Source of the DNA: CAVYGN01 sp963796325
Lineage (GTDB): Bacteria; Spirochaetota; Brevinematia; Brevinematales; JAOACQ01
Assembly (NCBI GenBank): GCA_963796325.1
Contig: CAWCLF010000001.1
Location: 992,001-1,056,000, forward strand
DNA: 64,000 nucleotides
Reading direction: 5' to 3'
Positions 1-8,540 of the stretch are shown in pieces. Position numbers and translations under genes: made by a program. The notes beneath the pieces are model-generated. The model did no database searches and was not told the DNA's origin. It was given only the letters and a program-made list of their open reading frames with translations. The first letter of the stretch is position 1, and every line of letters begins with the position of its first letter.

Positions 1-2
1 AA

Positions 3-1145
3 TTTTCCGCAGTTTTGATGCTTTTAACCGTTCTGGCCCTAATCAAACCGGTTTTATCTTTCACGGCGGAGAACACCGTCAAAATCGGCGCCATTTTTTC
101 AGTAACAGGTCCTGCCGCATATCTTGGCGCTCCTGAAGGAAAAACTGCCGTAATGCTTATCGATGAAATCAATAAAAACGGGGGCATTAACGGCATGAAG
201 GCCGTTCTCATAATAAAGGATTCGGAAGGCAGCCCCGAGAAGGCGCTGTCATTTGCCAAACAGCTTATCGAAGAGGATAAGGTCGTTGCAATAATAGGTC
301 CTACCACAAGCGGCGAATCGCTGGCCATCAAGGATCTCTGCGAGAAAATGAAAATGCCTCTTTTATCCTGCGCCGCCGCAGAAAAGATCGTAAATCCGGT
401 AGCTCATTATGTGTTTAAAACGCCTCAAAATGACAGCTATGTCGCAAAGTGGATTTTTGAAACAATGAAAAAGAAAGGAATTAAAAAGGCCGCGGTCGTG
501 TCTTCAAACACGGGTTTCGGAAAAGGAGGCGAGGAACAGCTTAAAAAATACGCCCCCGATTACGGCATTACAATAGTCATTTCTGAAGTATACGATAAGG
601 ATTCAACCGACCTGACCGCTTTGCTGACCAAGGTTAAATCGACCGATGCAGAAGCCCTTGTAAACTGGTCGATAGAACCTGCCCAATCGATAGTAGCCAA
701 AAACATGAAGCAGCTCAATATGAAAATACCGCTCTTCCAGAGCCATGGATTCGGCAACATCAAATATGTCGAAGCAGCCGGCGAAGCTGCCGAGGGCATA
801 ATATTCCCCTGCGGAAGACTGCTGGCGGCTGAAGAACTTCCCGATTCAAATCCGCAGAAGAAACTCCTTGTTGCTTATAAATCGGAATATGAGAAGAAAT
901 ACGGCGAACAGGTCAGCACCTTCGGCGGGCATGCTTATGACGCCATACTTATCCTCAAGACTGCAATTGAAAACGCAAAAAGCACCGACAGGGATAAAAT
1001 TGTCGAAGCTATCGAAAATATCAAGGGATTGCCCGGAACGGCGGGGATATTCAATTTTTCATCCGCAGACCATAACGGGCTTTCCATGGATTCCATTGTA
1101 ATGCTGACCGTTAAAAACGGTAAATTTACGCTATATAATAATTGA
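3..1145 (+). CDS. livK: Branched-chain amino-acid ABC transporter substrate-binding protein, 5'-truncated
   Basis: Periplasmic type-I binding protein (LivK/Peripla_BP_6 family) that would deliver leucine/isoleucine/valine, or possibly another amide or carboxylate ligand, to the LivHMGF transporter encoded just downstream. The mature part begins NTVKIGAIFSVTGPAAYLG, the usual LivK start, and AIIGPTTSGESLA and GGHAYDAILILKTAIE are family landmarks. The frame is open to the first base of the window. In-frame TTG (15) and ATG (18) lie inside a hydrophobic signal-peptide segment, so the true start is almost certainly upstream of the window and the protein is missing a few N-terminal residues. About 375 residues are present, normal for the family. 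A 143-bp gap separates it from livH. Ligand identity cannot be read from sequence; the PaaK-family ligase at the end of the operon hints at an aromatic or organic acid. Confidence 0.9.
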   Translation, partial: FSAVLMLLTVLALIKPVLSFTAENTVKIGAIFSVTGPAAYLGAPEGKTAVMLIDEINKNGGINGMKAVLIIKDSEGSPEKALSFAKQLIEEDKVVAIIGPTTSGESLAIKDLCEKMKMPLLSCAAAEKIVNPVAHYVFKTPQNDSYVAKWIFETMKKKGIKKAAVVSSNTGFGKGGEEQLKKYAPDYGITIVISEVYDKDSTDLTALLTKVKSTDAEALVNWSIEPAQSIVAKNMKQLNMKIPLFQSHGFGNIKYVEAAGEAAEGIIFPCGRLLAAEELPDSNPQKKLLVAYKSEYEKKYGEQVSTFGGHAYDAILILKTAIENAKSTDRDKIVEAIENIKGLPGTAGIFNFSSADHNGLSMDSIVMLTVKNGKFTLYNN

Positions 1146-1242
1146 TCTAAAGCTCTAATAACCATATCGGCAATTTCTTTTATATGAAAGAGGCTGTCCC
1201 GGGAAAGGGCCGCCCCTTTATGTTGTCATAAATCGGAAGATT

Positions 1243-1273
1243 TTGACAACTCCGGCTTTTAAGAAAATAAAAT
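1243..1273 (+). promoter_or_regulatory. Possible sigma-70 promoter for livHMGF
   Basis: A perfect TTGACA (1243-1248) is followed 19 bp later by TAAAAT (1268-1273), 15 bp before the livH start. The spacer is 2 bp too long for an ideal promoter, so this is tentative. A 6-bp hairpin without a T-run (1204-1219) lies just upstream and might attenuate read-through from livK. Confidence 0.35.
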
Positions 1274-1288
1274 GTTTGGAAGAACCGG

Positions 1289-2377
1289 ATGAGTTTTGAA
1301 TTATTCCTCCAGTACTTTTTTTCGGGATTGACTTACGGATGCATTTATGCGGTCGTCGCAATAGGCTTCAATATTATTTACAATTCAACCGGCATCATTA
1401 ATTTTGCGCAGGGCGAATTCGTCATGCTCGGAAGCATGATGGCTTTCACATTTTCACAGGTTATGCCCCTGGCTTTTGCCGTGGTCCTTTCCGTTGCAAT
1501 AACAGCCGGCATAGGATCGATCGTGGAACTGGTTTTTATCAGGGGATTATACAAATTATCACTTTTTCATCTGAATATGATCTCGGGAGGCCTGGCTATT
1601 CTCTGCGTGTCGGTATTGCTTGGAAGCATCGAGATTTCGGCCCGGGATTTCCTATTGATTTCTATTTCCGTAATAATGGCCGCACTTGCTGTCGTTAACG
1701 GAATTTGGATTTTTTCATATAAATTCCGCAGCCTGGCGGGGAAAATCCATAAACCCGGCGTCCTGCAGATGATCATTATGACAATAGGAGTTTCCATTAT
1801 TATAAGGGAGATCGCCCTTCATATCTGGGGCGAACAGGTAAGGACCATTCCATATTTTACAGGCAATGAAATCACATCGATAAAAATCATGGGAGCTTAC
1901 TTTTCCCCTCAGGTATTATGGGTCCTCGGAATAACCGCATTAATAGTAACCTGCCTTACCCTGTTCTTTAAATTTTCGATGACGGGCCAGGCTATGAGGG
2001 GATGTTCGGCTTCGAGGGACGGGGCCATGCTCTGCGGAATCAACACTCAATTCATGGTAAATATTTCATTCGCCCTCTCCGCCGGAATAGGCGCCCTTGC
2101 CGGCTGCGTCACTGCTCCTCTGACGGAGACGCATTATGATATCGGAGCCGACCTGGCAATAAAAGGATTTACGGTGGCGATACTCGGAGGCCTCGGCAAC
2201 AGCCTTGGAGCGGTAATCGCCGGTCTGTTTCTCGGGATTCTCGAATCGTATACCATAACGATCTACCCCGAAGCATACAAGGGGGTAATCACAATCGCAG
2301 TGCTTTTGCTGGTACTTTTCATCCGGCCGAGCGGGCTTTTCGGTTCCAGAACGGAAAGCTCTCTGAAGGAATACTGA
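1289..2377 (+). CDS. livH: LIV ABC transporter permease LivH with extra membrane insert
   Basis: Inner-membrane permease of the LivH family, half of the translocation channel for branched-chain amino acids or related ligands. Family landmarks are GLTYGCIYAVVAIGFNIIY near the N-terminus, NFAQGEFVMLGSMM (about 38-51) and KGFTVAILGGLGNS near the C-terminus. At 362 residues it is about 65-70 longer than typical LivH (about 290-300). The excess lies between VFIRGLYK (about 82-89) and LQMIIMTIGVSII (about 159-171), where normal LivH runs directly from the first block to the second, and it contains two additional hydrophobic stretches (about 98-113 and 121-144). The ATG at 1289 follows a purine-rich GGAAGAACCGG. 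It sits 1 bp upstream of livM and is certainly co-transcribed with it. Confidence 0.9.
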   Translation: MSFELFLQYFFSGLTYGCIYAVVAIGFNIIYNSTGIINFAQGEFVMLGSMMAFTFSQVMPLAFAVVLSVAITAGIGSIVELVFIRGLYKLSLFHLNMISGGLAILCVSVLLGSIEISARDFLLISISVIMAALAVVNGIWIFSYKFRSLAGKIHKPGVLQMIIMTIGVSIIIREIALHIWGEQVRTIPYFTGNEITSIKIMGAYFSPQVLWVLGITALIVTCLTLFFKFSMTGQAMRGCSASRDGAMLCGINTQFMVNISFALSAGIGALAGCVTAPLTETHYDIGADLAIKGFTVAILGGLGNSLGAVIAGLFLGILESYTITIYPEAYKGVITIAVLLLVLFIRPSGLFGSRTESSLKEY

Positions 2378-2378
2378 T

Positions 2379-3446
2379 ATGGATTTTAAGCGCTATAAGC
2401 CGATCGGCATCCTTGCCGCTGCCGTGATTATTATGCAGACGGTTTTATCATTATGCGGTTTGAATTTTTACCTTACACAGCTTACAATGTCGGCTTATTA
2501 TACTGTCGCGGCCCTGGGGTTGTGCATGCTTATGGGATATGCCGGGCAGATATCCCTGGGGCAGGCCGCTTTTTTTGCCATAGGCGGTTATACATCGGCT
2601 TTAATAACAACATTGAATTTTTCAGGTTTAACCGGTTTCCCTGCTGTCGGGATGCTGAAAGCTTCGGGGCTTCTTATTGCCGGAAGCAATTTATACGGGG
2701 AAAAGATCCTTTACATTTCTCCCTGGATAGGTTTCGCAGCGGCTCTGATGCTTTCGGCACTGCTCGCTTTTCTTATCGGGAATCCCGTCCTGAGGCTCAA
2801 GGGTCATTACCTTGCCATGGCCACTCTGGGCATCGGAGTTATTATCGAAAAAATTGTGCGCGGCACAGGTCTTTTCGGCGGAGCCGACGGCATAACGAAT
2901 GTCCCTTCCTTCGGCCTTATTCCGGGGCTTAAGATAAGTCCCGATATAGAAGACAGGACGGCAAATTATTTTATCGCCTGGTTTACGGTCATCGCTGTAA
3001 TGTTCCTCTTTACCAATCTGATCAATTCACGCCCCGGAAGGGCTCTCAGAGCTCTTCATGGGCGCGAGGACGCAGCGCTTTCCATGGGGATCGATGCTCC
3101 GCGTTATAAACTGTATGCTTTCGTTATAAGCGCCGTAACGGCATCCGCAGCCGGGATTTTTATTACACATTTTAACGGCAGCATCGGTCCGGGAGAGGCC
3201 GGCGTTATGAAATCCATAAGATATGCTGCTATTGTCGCTGTAGGGGGAATGGCGAATCTTTGGGGTACGCTGGCAATGGGCCTTATACTTAACTTTCTAT
3301 CCCTCAGGGGCGTATTCGGCAGCTACGACGATGCCGTATTCGGAGCAATTCTGATACTTGTTATGCTCCTGGGTCCCGACGGGATTATAAAACAGAAAAG
3401 ATTCAGCCTTATATACAATTTCATCAAACCGGGAAGGAAAAAATAG
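2379..3446 (+). CDS. livM: LIV ABC transporter permease LivM
   Basis: Second inner-membrane permease of the LIV transporter (LivM family), pairing with LivH. Diagnostic segments are LCMLMGYAGQISLGQAAFF (about 48-66), the LRLKGHYLAMATLGIGVI block, where LRL.G.Y.A..TL is the family signature, and SPGRALRALHGREDAA-type cytoplasmic loop residues (NSRPGRALRALHGRED) that contact the ATPases. It is 355 residues long with about 9-10 hydrophobic helices, a normal size. It starts 1 bp after the livH stop and ends directly before the livG ATG, so the four transport genes are translationally linked. Function is confident as a LIV-type permease; the exact substrate is not known. Confidence 0.92.
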   Translation: MDFKRYKPIGILAAAVIIMQTVLSLCGLNFYLTQLTMSAYYTVAALGLCMLMGYAGQISLGQAAFFAIGGYTSALITTLNFSGLTGFPAVGMLKASGLLIAGSNLYGEKILYISPWIGFAAALMLSALLAFLIGNPVLRLKGHYLAMATLGIGVIIEKIVRGTGLFGGADGITNVPSFGLIPGLKISPDIEDRTANYFIAWFTVIAVMFLFTNLINSRPGRALRALHGREDAALSMGIDAPRYKLYAFVISAVTASAAGIFITHFNGSIGPGEAGVMKSIRYAAIVAVGGMANLWGTLAMGLILNFLSLRGVFGSYDDAVFGAILILVMLLGPDGIIKQKRFSLIYNFIKPGRKK

Positions 3447-4211
3447 ATGCGTCTTCTGGAATTAAAGAACCTGGATAAATTTTTCGGCGGTCTGCATGCT
3501 CTCGACAGGGTAAGTTTTAATGTCGGACAGGGTTCTATCAAGGCTGTAATAGGACCTAACGGCGCCGGGAAGACAACGCTGTTCAATTTAATATCCGGGG
3601 TTATACCCCTTGATTCGGGTACTGTATCATTCAAAGGTGAAAACATTTCAAATTTCAAGCCTTTTGATATAGCTTCGCGCGGCATTATCAGAACTTATCA
3701 AAATTTAAAACTGTTTCCCCGCATGACCGTCCTTGAGAATGTAATGATCGGGAGGCATACGCGTTCAGCCAGCGGTTTTTTTCAGGCATTTTTTAACCTT
3801 GCACGCAATCGCCGGGAAGAAAAATCGATAAGGGAAGAGTCTCTGAAGACAATAGAACTTCTGGGGCTTGAAAACGTCTGCAGTAAAGAGGCTGTGAACC
3901 TTCCCTTCGGGATCCAGAGATCGGTTGAACTGGCAAGGGCTCTGGCAGCCGAACCCGATTTGATGCTTCTGGACGAACCGGCGTCGGGGCTCAATATATA
4001 TGAAACCGGCCGGCTTTCCGATCTTATCCTGAAAATAAGGGATATGGGTATAACAATCCTGCTTGTCGAGCATGATATGAGCCTGGTGATGGATATATCG
4101 GATGAAATAGCGGTTCTCAATTTCGGGAAAAAGATAGCGGAAGGGAAACCCGGGAAGATACAAACAGACAGGGAAGTTATAAATATATATCTTGGCGACG
4201 GATATGCTTAA
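3447..4211 (+). CDS. livG: LIV ABC transporter ATP-binding protein LivG
   Basis: Cytoplasmic ATPase subunit of the LIV transporter. Walker A GPNGAGKTT (about 35-43), Walker B LMLLDEP (about 172-178) and the H-loop LLVEHDM are intact. The signature motif reads LPFGIQR in place of LSGGQ-type, close to the LSYGQQR usual for LivG, followed by the helical ELARALA. The characteristic LivG C-terminal region (GKKIAEGKPGKIQTDREVINIYLG) is present. It is 254 residues long, typical of the family. It abuts livM upstream, and its last codons overlap the livF start, giving translational coupling. The encoded protein would heterodimerise with LivF under the LivH/LivM channel. Confidence 0.93.
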   Translation: MRLLELKNLDKFFGGLHALDRVSFNVGQGSIKAVIGPNGAGKTTLFNLISGVIPLDSGTVSFKGENISNFKPFDIASRGIIRTYQNLKLFPRMTVLENVMIGRHTRSASGFFQAFFNLARNRREEKSIREESLKTIELLGLENVCSKEAVNLPFGIQRSVELARALAAEPDLMLLDEPASGLNIYETGRLSDLILKIRDMGITILLVEHDMSLVMDISDEIAVLNFGKKIAEGKPGKIQTDREVINIYLGDGYA

Positions 4212-4938
4212 AATAAGGAACCTGGAATCCGGATACAGCGATTTAAGGGTGCTGAAAGGGATATCGATTCATGTTACTCCCGGAGAGATAGTAGCTATAA
4301 TAGGGTCGAACGGAGCAGGGAAATCGACCCTTCTCAATACGGTTTCCGGCCTTGTCGGCCTCTCCGGAGGCAGTATTCATTATAAAGAACGGGATATATC
4401 AGGACTTGATCCCGACAGGATAGTTGCAATGGGATTGGCCCTGGTAGCCGAAGGCAGGAAATTGTTTGCTCCGATGACCGTAAAAGAAAACCTCGTGCTC
4501 GGCGGTTACGCTTTATTTAAAAAGGGGAAAAAAAAGATGCTGAGAGAGGAATTGTCAGGCATTTACCGGCTGTTCCCTGTTCTCAGGGAAAGGGAGAACC
4601 AGCTTGCGGGTACCCTTTCGGGAGGCGAACAGCAGATGCTGGCAATAGGGAGGGCTCTTATGAGCTGTCCCGATCTCATTATGATGGATGAGCCTTCACT
4701 GGGCCTGGCCCCTCTTATCATAAAAGACATATTCGGAGTAATAAAAAAATTGAGGGAACAGGGGAAAACTGTTCTGGTCGTCGAGCAGAATGCGAAATCC
4801 ATTCTGAAGATAGCGGACAGGGGATATGTAATGGAAACCGGAAGCATTATCCTTGAAGGAACAAGCGGCGAACTTCTCAATAACCCTGACGTCCGGAGGG
4901 CTTATTTGGGTAAGGAATATAAATCCATAGACGGGTAA
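4204..4938 (+). CDS. livF: LIV ABC transporter ATP-binding protein LivF
   Basis: Second cytoplasmic ATPase of the LIV transporter. Walker A GSNGAGKST, signature LSGGEQQMLAIGRAL, Walker B LIMMDEPSLGLAP and the LivF-typical GRKLFAPMTVKENL block are all present. The C-terminus NPDVRRAYLGKEY matches the usual LivF ending (N.VREAYLG). I chose ATG 4204, which gives MLKIRNLESGYSD and an 8-bp overlap with livG; an in-frame TTG at 4192 would add four residues. Protein length is 244 residues. The next gene starts 11 bp after the stop behind a strong AAGGAGG, so it belongs to the same transcript. Confidence 0.92.
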   Translation: MLKIRNLESGYSDLRVLKGISIHVTPGEIVAIIGSNGAGKSTLLNTVSGLVGLSGGSIHYKERDISGLDPDRIVAMGLALVAEGRKLFAPMTVKENLVLGGYALFKKGKKKMLREELSGIYRLFPVLRERENQLAGTLSGGEQQMLAIGRALMSCPDLIMMDEPSLGLAPLIIKDIFGVIKKLREQGKTVLVVEQNAKSILKIADRGYVMETGSIILEGTSGELLNNPDVRRAYLGKEYKSIDG

Positions 4939-4949
4939 GGAGGCATCAT

Positions 4950-6242
4950 ATGATTTATGATAAAAATCATGAATGCATGTCAAGGGATGACCTTGAACAG
5001 CTCCAGATCGAGAGGCTCCAGGAAACTCTTTTAAGGGTTTATCAGAATGTCGCTTTTTACAGGGATATATTCGACAGGAACAGAATAAACATTGAAAATA
5101 TCAAATCTGTCAAAGACCTTTCGAATCTTCCTTTTACAACAAGGGAGGATCTCTCGCTTTCATATCCGTACGGCATGTTCGCTGTTCCTCTCCGGGATAT
5201 CGTAAGGATACATTCCGCTTCAGGGACTATTGTCAAGGATATTGTTGTTGGATATACTGCGAACGACATATCGGCATGGACATCGCTTATCGCCAGGATC
5301 CTGACGGCGGCTGACGTTACGGAGCATGATTTTGTCGAGGTCGCTTATAATTACGGCATTTCATCGGCAGGCCTCGGTTTTCATTACGGCGCGGAGAAGA
5401 TAGGGGCATCTGTAATTCCTTCCTCGAGTGAAAACATCAAGCGCCGCATAATGATAATGAAAGATTATAAAACTACCACGCTGATCAGCACTCCGGGCTA
5501 CGCACTGCGCCTGGGAAATGCAATGGAGGAAATGAATATCCGGCCCCAGGAATTGAATCTCAAAACGGGGCTGTTCGGGGGCGAACCCTGGAGCGAAAGA
5601 CTGAGAAACCTGATCGAGGGAAGCCTGCATATCAAAGCTTACGACAACTACGGGCTGGCAGAACTTATAGGGCCCGGAATTTCATTCGAGTGTCCTGAAA
5701 GAAACGGGCTGCATATAAACGAAGATCATTTTATTGCAGAAGTAATCGATCCCGGGACGCTAAAAACCCTCGATAACGGAGAGGAAGGCGAACTCGTTTT
5801 TACAACGATAACGAAACAGGGCTTTCCCCTTATACGCTACAGGACAGGTGACATATCGGCCATTGTTCAGGGTCCCTGCAGCTGCGGGAGGACCCTGGCA
5901 AGAATGAAAAGAACGGCCTTAAGGACGGACGATATAATCATTTTAGACGGCCTTCGCTTCTACCCTTCGCAGGTCGATGAAATAATACGCGGCATCGAGG
6001 GAGTGGCGCCCCATTATCTTATAATACTGGACCGTAACCGCGGGACGGAAACAATGGAAATACAGGTCGAAGCTTATGCTTTCGATGAAATGAGAGAGCT
6101 TGTCGGGCTCAAAGCCGTCCTGCAAGAGGAATTCGAGACGAAATTAGGCATAAAACCGAAGATAACCCTTGTCGAGCCGGAGACGATAAAACGTTCCGAC
6201 GGCAGGAAACAGAGAAGGGTCATAGATAAAAGGGAAAAATAG
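4950..6242 (+). CDS. Phenylacetate-CoA ligase-like protein (PaaK family) with altered P-loop
   Basis: Adenylate-forming enzyme of the PaaK family, expected to activate an aryl or organic acid to its CoA thioester. It is 430 residues long, the normal PaaK size. Family landmarks are the N-terminal RLQETLLRVYQNVAFYRD, GLFGGEPWSERLR, YDNYGLAELIGPG and RYRTGDISAI, and the C-terminal domain IILDGLRFYPSQVDEII. The nucleotide-binding loop, SSGTTGKPT in active members, reads ASGTIVKDI here (about 90-98): the second Thr-Gly pair and the Pro are gone and only the Lys is kept. The protein may therefore be inactive, altered, or non-canonical. LivHMGF-PaaK operons are common, and the transporter probably imports the acid or the amino acid it derives from. 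The start is supported by AAGGAGG at 4937-4943. Confidence 0.85.
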   Translation: MIYDKNHECMSRDDLEQLQIERLQETLLRVYQNVAFYRDIFDRNRINIENIKSVKDLSNLPFTTREDLSLSYPYGMFAVPLRDIVRIHSASGTIVKDIVVGYTANDISAWTSLIARILTAADVTEHDFVEVAYNYGISSAGLGFHYGAEKIGASVIPSSSENIKRRIMIMKDYKTTTLISTPGYALRLGNAMEEMNIRPQELNLKTGLFGGEPWSERLRNLIEGSLHIKAYDNYGLAELIGPGISFECPERNGLHINEDHFIAEVIDPGTLKTLDNGEEGELVFTTITKQGFPLIRYRTGDISAIVQGPCSCGRTLARMKRTALRTDDIIILDGLRFYPSQVDEIIRGIEGVAPHYLIILDRNRGTETMEIQVEAYAFDEMRELVGLKAVLQEEFETKLGIKPKITLVEPETIKRSDGRKQRRVIDKREK

Positions 6243-6244
6243 AT

Positions 6245-6274
6245 TTGACATAAAGACCGGCGGTTTATTATAAT
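6245..6274 (+). promoter_or_regulatory. Sigma-70 promoter of the chemotaxis receptor gene
   Basis: Perfect consensus boxes: TTGACA (6245-6250), an 18-bp spacer and TATAAT (6269-6274), starting 3 bp after the PaaK-like stop. Transcription would begin near 6281, leaving a leader of about 58 nt before the ATG at 6339. Confidence 0.8.
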
Positions 6275-6338
6275 TCCTGTGTCGCCGTTCCAACAGGGTT
6301 TGCCGGGCCGTCGTATTTCCGGAGAAGGAGGAGGAACC

Positions 6339-8540
6339 ATGGACGGGAAAAAGTCTTCGTCTTCCTTTAGCATAAAAACGAAGATCCTGATCCTTATCGG
6401 AAGTCTGATTTTAATCGGGGCCGTTACAAGCGTTGTTTTTGTTATAATAGTATTCAATAACGGGCTGAATTTCTATTTAAAATACGCGGTCAGGACCGAC
6501 ATAAATAATTTCAAAGCGACACTGCAGTCTGATACAGTAAAGCTTTCCTCCACGCTCGAAGCCCTGCTCGAAAACGAAGCTATAAAAAAGGCTTACCTTG
6601 AAAGGGACCGTGAAAAGCTCTATAAGATCGTTTCGCCGCTTTTCCAGAGCCTTAGATCCAATTACAGGATCACACACTGGTATTTCATCCTTCCGGAACC
6701 CGAATCAGTCTGTTTTTTAAGGGTCCACGATCCGACAAATTACGGCGATGTTATCAACAGGTATACATATCTCAACTCGGTAAAGACCAAATCGTTCGGG
6801 ACCGGGCTTGAACTGGGGCAGACCGCTTTCGCCCTAAGGGTCGTCCATCCTTACTATAATAAGGCAAAACTGATAGGATACATGGAACTGGGCGAGGAGA
6901 TCGATTCTTTTTTTCAAATCCTGAAGGGAGGGACCGATAACGAATTCGGGCTGGTCATCCTGAAGAAATACCTGAGCGAACAGGGATGGAAGACGGTTAT
7001 GGCGAACCAGGGCAGGCGCAATAACTGGGACGACCTTAAGGATCTCCTTATTGTCGACAACACATCCACCAACCTTTCGCTTGACCTGGATTACAACCTT
7101 GAAAATCTTCCCGACAATGGAATAGTAGGCAAAAATATAAAAAGCGGAACGAAGACTTATAACCTTTCGATATTCCCTATAACCGATGCGGGCGGAAGAA
7201 AGGTTGGAGGAATATTTTCATATACCGATATAAGCTACCTGAGCAATCTTTTGATATCGTTAATGATAAGGATGTTTATCTGGGTGTGTGTAATAATCGT
7301 TATCATAATATTCATCACATTCGTTATCCTGAAATCGGTCGGGACCGAGATCGGCACCTTTATGAACATATTTACAAAGGGAGCTTCCGGGGACCTTACA
7401 AAAAGGATAAATCTTTCTTCCAATGACGAAGTCGGAGTCCTGTCCCTCGAATTCAATAAATTCATGGAAAGTCTAAATGCCGAGATATTGAATGTCGAAA
7501 GAGTATCCGTAAAGATTAAGGACACTTCCGACGGTGCATACATGGCTCTGGGCAATAGCTCGGCGAACATCAATGAAATAAGGTCCAATATACAGGAAAT
7601 CGGCAGGCAGACCGAGAATGCAAATTCCGAAATCGAAGGTCTTGCAGGCGCCCTTGAAGAGATTTCAAGAAATATAGGAATTATAGCTAAAAACATGTCC
7701 AGGCAGGCTGTATCGGTTGAGGAGGAATCGGGCTCGATCGAAGAAATGGCAAGAAACATCGAAAACACGACAAGGATGTCCCAAAAAAGCAATGAAATAT
7801 CCGGGGACCTGAACAAGGTGGCCGAAGACGGCGTGATAGCCGTCAAGAACGCCCTTGCATCGATCAAGGAGGTTTCGAACTTTTCCAGGCAGATTCTGAA
7901 GCTCCTCGGATTGATAACAAATATCGCAAGCCAGACGAATCTCCTTGCAATGAATGCAGCTATCGAAGCGACCCACGCAGGCGAACATGGGCGGGGGTTT
8001 GCGATTGTCGCAGGGGAAATCAGGAAGCTGTCCGACGAAACTAATAATAACGCAAAAGAGATAGACAAGGTGGTCAAAAATATTATCAATAAAATCGAAG
8101 ACTCGGTCGCCCTGGCTGAAAAAGCGGGCTCAGGGCTTGATCAGATAACCGGCTATTCAAAAGAGAATTCCCAGGTCATCGAACAGCTGATGCTGGCAAT
8201 GTCTGAACAGAATAACGGTTCTCATGAAATTCTTCAGGCAACGCAGGACCTTGTCAAAATAACCGAAGAAGTTAAAATATCGATGGAAGAGCAAAAAAAG
8301 GCCACGGACGATTTCGGGACGTCGCTTAACGGTCTTAGAGACCTGTCATCTAAAAATCAGGAAAGCATTAAAACCCATATCGATAATCTGGACCAGCTGA
8401 TTAAATCTCTCGATAAAATCAAGGCTATTCTCGACGATAACCAGAATAATTCCAATATCCTGCACGGCCTTGTTGAAAAGTTCATCCTTGCTGAATTGCC
8501 TCAGCAGACGGATGCAGGGCAGGGGCCGGCAGAATCATGA
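6339..8540 (+). CDS. Methyl-accepting chemotaxis protein
   Basis: Membrane chemoreceptor, 733 residues. Order of parts: short cytoplasmic start, TM1 (about 14-39), a large extracytoplasmic sensor region (about 40-300, Cache-like by size and position), TM2 (about 302-330, very rich in Ile/Val), HAMP-like linker (about 331-385) and a long coiled-coil signalling domain. The hairpin tip, TNIASQTNLLAMNAAIEA followed by AGEHGRGFAIV (about 527-560), is the near-invariant kinase/CheW-contact region. I start at ATG 6339 because it follows a very strong GGAGAAGGAGGAGG; a GTG at 6279 would add 20 unlikely residues. Its own consensus promoter separates it from the LIV operon. The ligand is unknown. Its 3' end overlaps the convergent LuxR-type gene by 6 bp. 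Confidence 0.93.
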   Translation: MDGKKSSSSFSIKTKILILIGSLILIGAVTSVVFVIIVFNNGLNFYLKYAVRTDINNFKATLQSDTVKLSSTLEALLENEAIKKAYLERDREKLYKIVSPLFQSLRSNYRITHWYFILPEPESVCFLRVHDPTNYGDVINRYTYLNSVKTKSFGTGLELGQTAFALRVVHPYYNKAKLIGYMELGEEIDSFFQILKGGTDNEFGLVILKKYLSEQGWKTVMANQGRRNNWDDLKDLLIVDNTSTNLSLDLDYNLENLPDNGIVGKNIKSGTKTYNLSIFPITDAGGRKVGGIFSYTDISYLSNLLISLMIRMFIWVCVIIVIIIFITFVILKSVGTEIGTFMNIFTKGASGDLTKRINLSSNDEVGVLSLEFNKFMESLNAEILNVERVSVKIKDTSDGAYMALGNSSANINEIRSNIQEIGRQTENANSEIEGLAGALEEISRNIGIIAKNMSRQAVSVEEESGSIEEMARNIENTTRMSQKSNEISGDLNKVAEDGVIAVKNALASIKEVSNFSRQILKLLGLITNIASQTNLLAMNAAIEATHAGEHGRGFAIVAGEIRKLSDETNNNAKEIDKVVKNIINKIEDSVALAEKAGSGLDQITGYSKENSQVIEQLMLAMSEQNNGSHEILQATQDLVKITEEVKISMEEQKKATDDFGTSLNGLRDLSSKNQESIKTHIDNLDQLIKSLDKIKAILDDNQNNSNILHGLVEKFILAELPQQTDAGQGPAES

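Noticed and set aside
1204..1219. Hairpin between livK and livH as terminator
   Set aside because: Only a 6-bp stem and no T-run; could be a weak attenuator at most.
7235..8089. 284-codon reverse frame inside the chemoreceptor gene
   Set aside because: Antisense of the coiled-coil signalling domain; hydrophobic and Ser/Phe-rich as expected from complement of Glu/Lys/Asn codons, no other support.
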